Below are positions 59,936-64,000 of a stretch of DNA of 64,000 bases, in pieces. How positions within the stretch are numbered: position 1 is the first letter of the stretch; each line of letters starts with the position of its first letter. A program made the translations under genes and the position numbers. Source of the stretch: Aquihabitans sp. G128 (GTDB taxonomy: Bacteria; Actinomycetota; Acidimicrobiia; Acidimicrobiales; Iamiaceae); the NCBI RefSeq assembly GCF_019048865.1, contig NZ_CP077604.1, forward strand, positions 248,001-312,000, read 5' to 3'. Below the pieces are notes generated by a model. The model was not told the DNA's origin. It saw only the letters and a list, made by a program, of their open reading frames with translations, and made no database searches.

Positions 59936-60946
59936 TCAGCCGGCGCGGAGCTGCTCGACGGTGCCGCGCAGGAGCTCCGGCGAGCTCTTGTAGGGCGTGT
60001 AGAAGCTGAGCCGGTCGACCACGTCGCCGAAGCGGGCCAGCAGCTCGCCGGCCACCGCGTCGGGCTCGGCCACCACGGCGAAGGTGTGCAGCACGTCGTC
60101 GTCGATGCGCTCGCCCATCTCGGCCCACTTCCCCTCCTTGGAGAGGCCCTTGAGCTCGGTCTGCAGGTCGCCCCAGCCGTGGTGCTCGAGCACGCCGCGG
60201 TAGGCGGGGGTGGACGCGTAGAACGCGATCTGCTCCCGGGTGCCCTTGGCGGCGGCCGCCAGCTCCTCCTCGGTGGTGCCGGTGACGATGAAGGAGGGGA
60301 GCGAGAGCTGGAGGTCGGCGCGGGTGCGGCCGCTGGCGTCGAGGCCGGCGGCGATGGCCGGCAGCGTGACCTCCCGCAGGTAGGACTCGGTGGTGAAGCC
60401 GTGGACCAGCAGGCCGTCGGCCACCTCGCCCGCCACCTTCGTCATGAGCTCGCCCACCGCGGCCAGGAACACCTTGGGGGCGCCGTGGGCGTTGGGCCCC
60501 GGGTCGAAGAACGGCGTCATCAGCGTGTGCTGGTAGAAGTCGCCCTGGAAGTCCAGCTTGGTGCCGTCGGACCAGCTGGCCCAGATGGCCTGCATGGCCT
60601 GGATGAACTCCTTCATCCGCGCCGCCGGGCTGCTCCACGGCATGGAGAAGCGCCGGGTGATGTGGGGCTTGATCTGCGAGCCGAGGCCCAGCAGGAAGCG
60701 GCCCTCGGCGAAGGCGTTGAGGTTGTAGGCCGTGGTGGCCAGCGTCATGGGGCTGCGGGCGAAGGCCACGGCGATGCCGGTGCCGAGCTGGATGCGCTCG
60801 GTGTGCTCGGCGGCCAGCGTCAGCGCGAGGAACGGGTCGTGGTTCGTCTCCGCGGCCCACAGGCCGTCGAAGCCGAGGTCCTCCTGCCCCTTCGCCCCGG
60901 CTGCCGCCTTGGCCAGGTCCGATCCGATGCCTCCGTCGACCAACAT
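59936..60946 (-). CDS. LLM-class F420-dependent oxidoreductase (TIGR03617-like)
   Basis: 336 aa. Luciferase-like barrel: GFDGLWAAETNHDPF, IQLGTGIAVAFARSP, GRFLLGLGSQIKPHITRRF, VFLAAVGELMTKVAGEVADGLL. These match a specific actinobacterial F420 group; substrate unknown. ATG 60946 is fixed by a TACGGT -10 box 7 nt upstream. Its stop is 7 bp from the helicase stop (convergent). Confidence 0.9.
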   Translation of the reverse strand: MLVDGGIGSDLAKAAAGAKGQEDLGFDGLWAAETNHDPFLALTLAAEHTERIQLGTGIAVAFARSPMTLATTAYNLNAFAEGRFLLGLGSQIKPHITRRFSMPWSSPAARMKEFIQAMQAIWASWSDGTKLDFQGDFYQHTLMTPFFDPGPNAHGAPKVFLAAVGELMTKVAGEVADGLLVHGFTTESYLREVTLPAIAAGLDASGRTRADLQLSLPSFIVTGTTEEELAAAAKGTREQIAFYASTPAYRGVLEHHGWGDLQTELKGLSKEGKWAEMGERIDDDVLHTFAVVAEPDAVAGELLARFGDVVDRLSFYTPYKSSPELLRGTVEQLRAG

Positions 60947-60953
60947 GGCCGGC

Positions 60954-60959
60954 ACCGTA
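60954..60959 (-). promoter_or_regulatory. -10 box of leaderless LLM oxidoreductase promoter
   Basis: TACGGT on the minus strand, 7 nt before ATG 60946. Confidence 0.5.
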
Positions 60960-61000
60960 GCCAACCCTCGGCTGCGTGGTCGGGGATCAGCGGCCGACGA

Positions 61001-61879
61001 TCAGGAGTCGCCCTGGTCGCGCAGGAAGCGCTCGACCTCTTCGGCCAGCTCGTCGGCCGACGGCAGCGCGTCGGACGGCGCCGGCCCGGCCTCGGCCACC
61101 TGCTGGTCGTGGCGGGCCTCGAGGGCGTGGAGCATCCCGAGGTGGTCGCTGTTGGTGGACATGGCGGTGTCGATCCGGTTCCGGGTGCGCTCGGCGTCGC
61201 CCACCAGCTCGCCCTTGGGCAGGCGCAGGCCGGCGGTGCGCTCGAGCTGGTCGAGGAGGGCCAGGGCGGCGGCCGGGTACGGCGTGGGCTCGCCGCTCAC
61301 GTAGTGGGGGACCTGGGCCCAGAGGCCGACGGCGGGGAGGTCGAGCTCGGCGCAGCGGAACTCCAGCGCCGCCTGCACGCCGGCGGGGACCTCGAGCGAC
61401 CCGCGCAGGAGGCCCGACACCGACGCCAGCTCGGCGCTCGACGCGGTGACCGACATGGTGACCGGACGGGTGTGGGGCACGGTGGCCGGATAGGCGCCGA
61501 GGCCGACCACGAGGCGGGTGCCGAAGTCCTGGGCCAGCTCGATGGTGGCCTCGGTGAAGCCACGCCACGCGTGGTCGGGTTCGGCGCCCAGCAGCAGGAG
61601 CACGTCGTTGCCGTCGAGGTCGGTGCCAGCGCGCAGCTCGATGCCGGGCCACGAGAGGCCGGTGTTGACGCCGTCGACCAGGTGCATGATCGGGCGCCGG
61701 GCCCGGTGGTCGAGCAGCTGGTCGGCGTCGAAGGTGGCCACCGGGTACGTGTCGAGGCCCTGGAGCAGGGTCTGCACCGCGGTGCCGGCCGAGTAGCCGG
61801 CGTCGATCCAGCCCTCCAGCACCATGATCAGCACGGGGGAGTCGAGCGAGGGCTGCTCGTGGAGGTCGTAGAGCGCCAC
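61001..61879 (-). CDS. PAC2 family protein
   Basis: 292 aa. Matches the actinobacterial PAC2 family, related to proteasome assembly chaperones: LIMVLEGWIDAGYSAG at the start, MHLVDGVNTGLSWPGI, LLLLGAEPDHAWRGF, and VSGEPTPYPAAALALLDQLER at the C-terminal part. Role in bacteria unclear; often linked to the proteasome or to folding. GTG 61879, one base after the stop of the phosphotransferase. Confidence 0.88.
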   Translation of the reverse strand: MALYDLHEQPSLDSPVLIMVLEGWIDAGYSAGTAVQTLLQGLDTYPVATFDADQLLDHRARRPIMHLVDGVNTGLSWPGIELRAGTDLDGNDVLLLLGAEPDHAWRGFTEATIELAQDFGTRLVVGLGAYPATVPHTRPVTMSVTASSAELASVSGLLRGSLEVPAGVQAALEFRCAELDLPAVGLWAQVPHYVSGEPTPYPAAALALLDQLERTAGLRLPKGELVGDAERTRNRIDTAMSTNSDHLGMLHALEARHDQQVAEAGPAPSDALPSADELAEEVERFLRDQGDS

Positions 61880-61880
61880 G

Positions 61881-62921
61881 TCAGGTGCCGATCTTGTCGA
61901 GGGAGGCCAGGGAGGCCTGGCCCAGCAGGTTGACCATGTCGCCGAAGGCGTCGCCGCTGGCGCCGTCGTCGCCCATGGCGCCGGCCTGGTAGCGCACGGC
62001 CACACCCTGGAGGATGCACGCCAGCTTCCAGTAGCCGAAGGCCACGTAGTAGTCGAGGTCGCCGACCGAGCGGCCGCCGGCCGCCTCGTAGGCGGCCACC
62101 AGCTCGGCCCGGCTCGGGAAGCCGTCGAGGACGGTGGCGGCGCCGGGAAGGGCGGCGTAGGGGTCGCCGGGCTCGGTCCAGTAGACCATCAGCACCCCGA
62201 GGTCGGCGAGCGGGTCGCCGAGGGTGCAGATCTCCCAGTCGAGCACGGCGATGACCTCGCCGGCGTCGTCGACCATGCAGTTGTCGAGCCGGTAGTCGCC
62301 GTGGACGATGGCGGCCGGGCCCTGCTCGGGGATGTTCTGGAGGAGGCGGTCGTAGGCCTCGGTGACGGGGCCGGTCTGGCCCTCGCTGTTCTCGAACTGG
62401 CCGTTCCACCGCTTGAGCTGGCGGGCGACGTAGCCCTCCTTGCGGCCGAGGTCGCCCAGGCCGACGGCGTCGGGGTCGATGGCGTGGATCTTGGCCAGGG
62501 TCTCGGCGATGGAGAGCCCGGCGCGCCGGCGCACCTCGGGCGACACGTCCTCCGCGGCCCGGGCGTCGCGCAGCACGAGGCCGTCGACGAAGGACATGAC
62601 GTAGAACGGCGCCCCGTCGTTGACCTCGGGGTCGGTGCACAGGCCGACCACCGGCGCGACGGGCACGTCGGTGGGGGCGAGGGCGGAGATGATGCGGTGC
62701 TCGCGCCCCATGTCGTGGGCGGTGGCCAGCACGTGGCCGCGCGGCGGGCGGCGCAGCACCCAGGCGCCGTCGGCCTGGTCGGTGACCCGGAAGGTGAGGT
62801 TCGAGCGTCCGCCGGCGATGAGCTCGAAGGCCAGCGGGGGGACGGCCTCCGGCGCGTGCTCCGCGAACCAGGCCGTCACGTGGTCGACGTCGATGCCGGG
62901 GACCGGCGAGGTGGCAGTCAT
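61881..62921 (-). CDS. Phosphotransferase family protein (ACAD10/APH-like)
   Basis: 346 aa. Aminoglycoside-phosphotransferase fold: nucleotide-binding GGRSNLTFRVTD and VLRRPPRGHVLATAHDMGREHRI, catalytic Brenner motif IVHGDYRLDNCMVDD, metal site VLDWEICTLGDPLAD. LRRPP and TLGDPLADLG are typical of the actinobacterial group related to the kinase domain of ACAD10/11, which phosphorylate 4-hydroxyacyl-CoA before dehydrogenation. ATG 62921 has a TAGCTT -10 box 8 nt upstream, and leads a two-gene unit with PAC2. Confidence 0.9.
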   Translation of the reverse strand: MTATSPVPGIDVDHVTAWFAEHAPEAVPPLAFELIAGGRSNLTFRVTDQADGAWVLRRPPRGHVLATAHDMGREHRIISALAPTDVPVAPVVGLCTDPEVNDGAPFYVMSFVDGLVLRDARAAEDVSPEVRRRAGLSIAETLAKIHAIDPDAVGLGDLGRKEGYVARQLKRWNGQFENSEGQTGPVTEAYDRLLQNIPEQGPAAIVHGDYRLDNCMVDDAGEVIAVLDWEICTLGDPLADLGVLMVYWTEPGDPYAALPGAATVLDGFPSRAELVAAYEAAGGRSVGDLDYYVAFGYWKLACILQGVAVRYQAGAMGDDGASGDAFGDMVNLLGQASLASLDKIGT

Positions 62922-62929
62922 CAGCGGTC

Positions 62930-62935
62930 AAGCTA
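62930..62935 (-). promoter_or_regulatory. -10 box of leaderless phosphotransferase promoter
   Basis: TAGCTT on the minus strand, 8 nt before ATG 62921. Confidence 0.45.
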
Positions 62936-62971
62936 CCCGGCCCGGTGGGCGGACCCGGTGGGGCCCGCCGA

Positions 62972-62977
62972 TAGCGT
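62972..62977 (+). promoter_or_regulatory. -10 box of leaderless thioredoxin-domain gene
   Basis: TAGCGT, 7 nt before ATG 62985. Confidence 0.5.
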
Positions 62978-62984
62978 GCGAGCC

Positions 62985-63713
62985 ATGGTCGATGTCACCG
63001 ATGCCACCTTCGAGCAAGAGATCTTGGAGCGCTCCGACTCCGTCCCGGTGGTGGTGGACCTGTGGGCACCGTGGTGCGGCCCGTGCCGCACGCTCGGCCC
63101 GATCATCGAGAAGGTGGTCGACGAGGCCGACGGCGACGTCGTGCTGGTCAAGGTCAACACCGACGAGAACCCGGGCCTGACCCAGGCCTTCCAGGTGCAG
63201 GGCATCCCGGCGGTCCACGCCGTGTACCAGCGCAAGGTCGTGAACAGCTTCGTGGGGGCCCAGCCCGAGGCCAAGGTCCGCGAGTTCATCGACTCGCTGC
63301 GCCCCTCGGAGCAGCAGCGCGAGATCCAGGCGCTGCTCGACGCCGGTGACGAGGCCTCGCTGCTGCAGGTGCTCGAGCTGGACCCCGGCCACCCCGTCGC
63401 GGTGGTGGGCCTGGCCGAGCTGTACGTGGCCGACGAGCGGCCCGAGGACGCCCTCGCCATGTTGGCCAAGGTGCCGGAGTCGGCCGAGACCCGCCGCGTG
63501 GCCGCCCTGGCCCGCACCGGCGCCCCCGAGGCCACCGACGAGGACGGCGCCCCGGTGCTGCTCGACGTCGAGGACAAGCTCAACGACCTGCTGACCCGGG
63601 TGAAGGGCGACGACGACGCCCGCCAGGAGTACCTCGACCTGCTCGAGCTCATGGGCCCCACCGACCCCCGCACGGTCGAGTTCCGCCGGGCGCTGAGCAA
63701 GCAGCTGTTCTGA
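62985..63713 (+). CDS. Thioredoxin/TPR co-chaperone (YbbN/CnoX-like)
   Basis: 242 aa. An N-terminal thioredoxin domain with intact WCGPC (about 28-32) and cis-Pro GIPAV is followed by a TPR-like helical C-terminal region (REIQALLDAGDEA..., YVADERPEDALAML, LMGPTDPRTVEFRRALSKQLF). This domain order is that of CnoX/YbbN, a chaperone-redox protein that hands substrates to GroEL/DnaK. Unlike E. coli CnoX, the active site has both Cys, as in many actinobacteria. Confidence 0.9.
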   Translation: MVDVTDATFEQEILERSDSVPVVVDLWAPWCGPCRTLGPIIEKVVDEADGDVVLVKVNTDENPGLTQAFQVQGIPAVHAVYQRKVVNSFVGAQPEAKVREFIDSLRPSEQQREIQALLDAGDEASLLQVLELDPGHPVAVVGLAELYVADERPEDALAMLAKVPESAETRRVAALARTGAPEATDEDGAPVLLDVEDKLNDLLTRVKGDDDARQEYLDLLELMGPTDPRTVEFRRALSKQLF

Positions 63714-63795
63714 GCGCTCCCGGCCGTCGCCTCGCCGCCGCTGACCGGTCGACCATCCGCGCCGGCCGTCGTCGGAGGGGCAACGCTTCGGGGCC

Positions 63796-64000
63796 ATGGG
63801 GACGTCGCTCCGGATCGGTCGGATCGAGCAGCGGCCGGGCTACCGCCTGTGGGTGGGTGGTCCGGTGCCGCACGGGGCCGACGCGTGGACGCTCGGCTCG
63901 CTCGTCATCGTCCGTGCTCGCTTCGCCGATCGCACGCACCTGCTGACCCACGAGCTCGAGCACGTGCGCCAGTGGCGCGAGCAGGGCCCCCTGGGGTTCC
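63796..64000 (+). CDS. Putative zinc-binding protein with HExxH, N-terminal fragment
   Basis: Open from ATG 63796 to the window edge (68 codons). LVIVRARFADRTHLLTHELEHVRQWREQG contains H52-E53-x-x-H56, resembling DUF4157-like metallopeptidase domains. The rest lies outside the window, so the family and start are uncertain. Confidence 0.55.
   Translation, partial: MGTSLRIGRIEQRPGYRLWVGGPVPHGADAWTLGSLVIVRARFADRTHLLTHELEHVRQWREQGPLGF

Noticed and set aside
62924..62931. CGGTCAA half-site before the phosphotransferase gene
   Set aside because: Only one arm is present, and it overlaps the -10 box next to the start codon.

Overview
This window is about 64 kb of very GC-rich DNA with densely packed, mostly one-domain bacterial genes. 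It looks like an actinomycetote chromosome, and the gene mix fits a deep lineage such as Acidimicrobiia (an inference; no marker phylogeny was run). The clues are NucS/EndoMS, a DUF3039 protein, a PAC2-family protein, two F420-type LLM oxidoreductases, a WS/DGAT acyltransferase, an actinobacterial three-helix Rieske protein with a diheme QcrC, a SigF-like sigma factor and a VanW protein. There are no rRNA or tRNA genes, no CRISPR array, no IS element and no phage genes. No intergenic stretch exceeds about 210 bp.

Layout. 1-10.7 kb: the N-terminal part of a gamma-glutamyltransferase, a secreted SGNH esterase lipoprotein (frameshifted), an SDR, a tightly overlapping cell-surface operon (polysaccharide deacetylase, FemAB-like acyltransferase, methyltransferase), a divergent acyl-CoA synthetase/acyl-CoA dehydrogenase pair, and a MarR-MFS operon. 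10.8-24.4 kb: an F420 oxidoreductase, a queuosine-precursor transporter, nitronate monooxygenase, geranylgeranyl-reductase-like flavoprotein, WS/DGAT, VanW, an SDR-MaoC beta-oxidation pair, DUF4253, NucS and an ABC1/UbiB kinase. 24.5-30.5 kb: a GAF-PAS-GAF-SpoIIE phosphatase, a CysQ-like phosphatase and cysD-cysN-cysC with a tiny membrane protein between cysD and cysN. 30.6-42.9 kb: PEP carboxylase, an MMPL transporter (frameshifted), a GH38-like DUF5054 protein, leuS and a fatty-acyl-AMP-ligase-like enzyme. 43.1-46.5 kb: an RsbW-like anti-sigma factor with a SigF-type sigma, a large helical protein with a small helical partner that resembles a type VII secretion substrate pair, and a STAS anti-anti-sigma factor. 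46.6-57 kb: aerobic respiration (ctaC-ctaD-ctaF, then ctaE-qcrC-qcrA-qcrB on the other strand, then ctaG) with two polytopic membrane proteins wedged in between. 57-64 kb: a UvrD-type helicase with HRDC, a second LLM oxidoreductase, a PAC2 protein, an ACAD10-like phosphotransferase, a thioredoxin/TPR protein and the start of a putative zinc protease.

How the parts work together. Acyl-CoA synthetase, acyl-CoA dehydrogenase, two MFE-2-type SDRs, the MaoC hydratase, the phosphotransferase, WS/DGAT and the LLM enzymes suggest lipid or sterol-like substrate metabolism. Three of these promoters share a TTGACCG-NN-CGGTCAA type palindrome 21-23 nt from the start codon. SpoIIE phosphatase, STAS, RsbW and sigma form a partner-switching stress pathway spread over 22 kb. 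Many genes have a TANNNT -10 box only 6-8 nt before the start codon, which implies leaderless mRNAs. Adjacent cistrons very often overlap by GTGA or ATGA.

Caution: six genes, including qcrB, ctaE and cysD, carry frameshifts, seven in all. Each can be repaired by deleting one base, and four lie in G/C runs. Assembly errors are the likeliest explanation.
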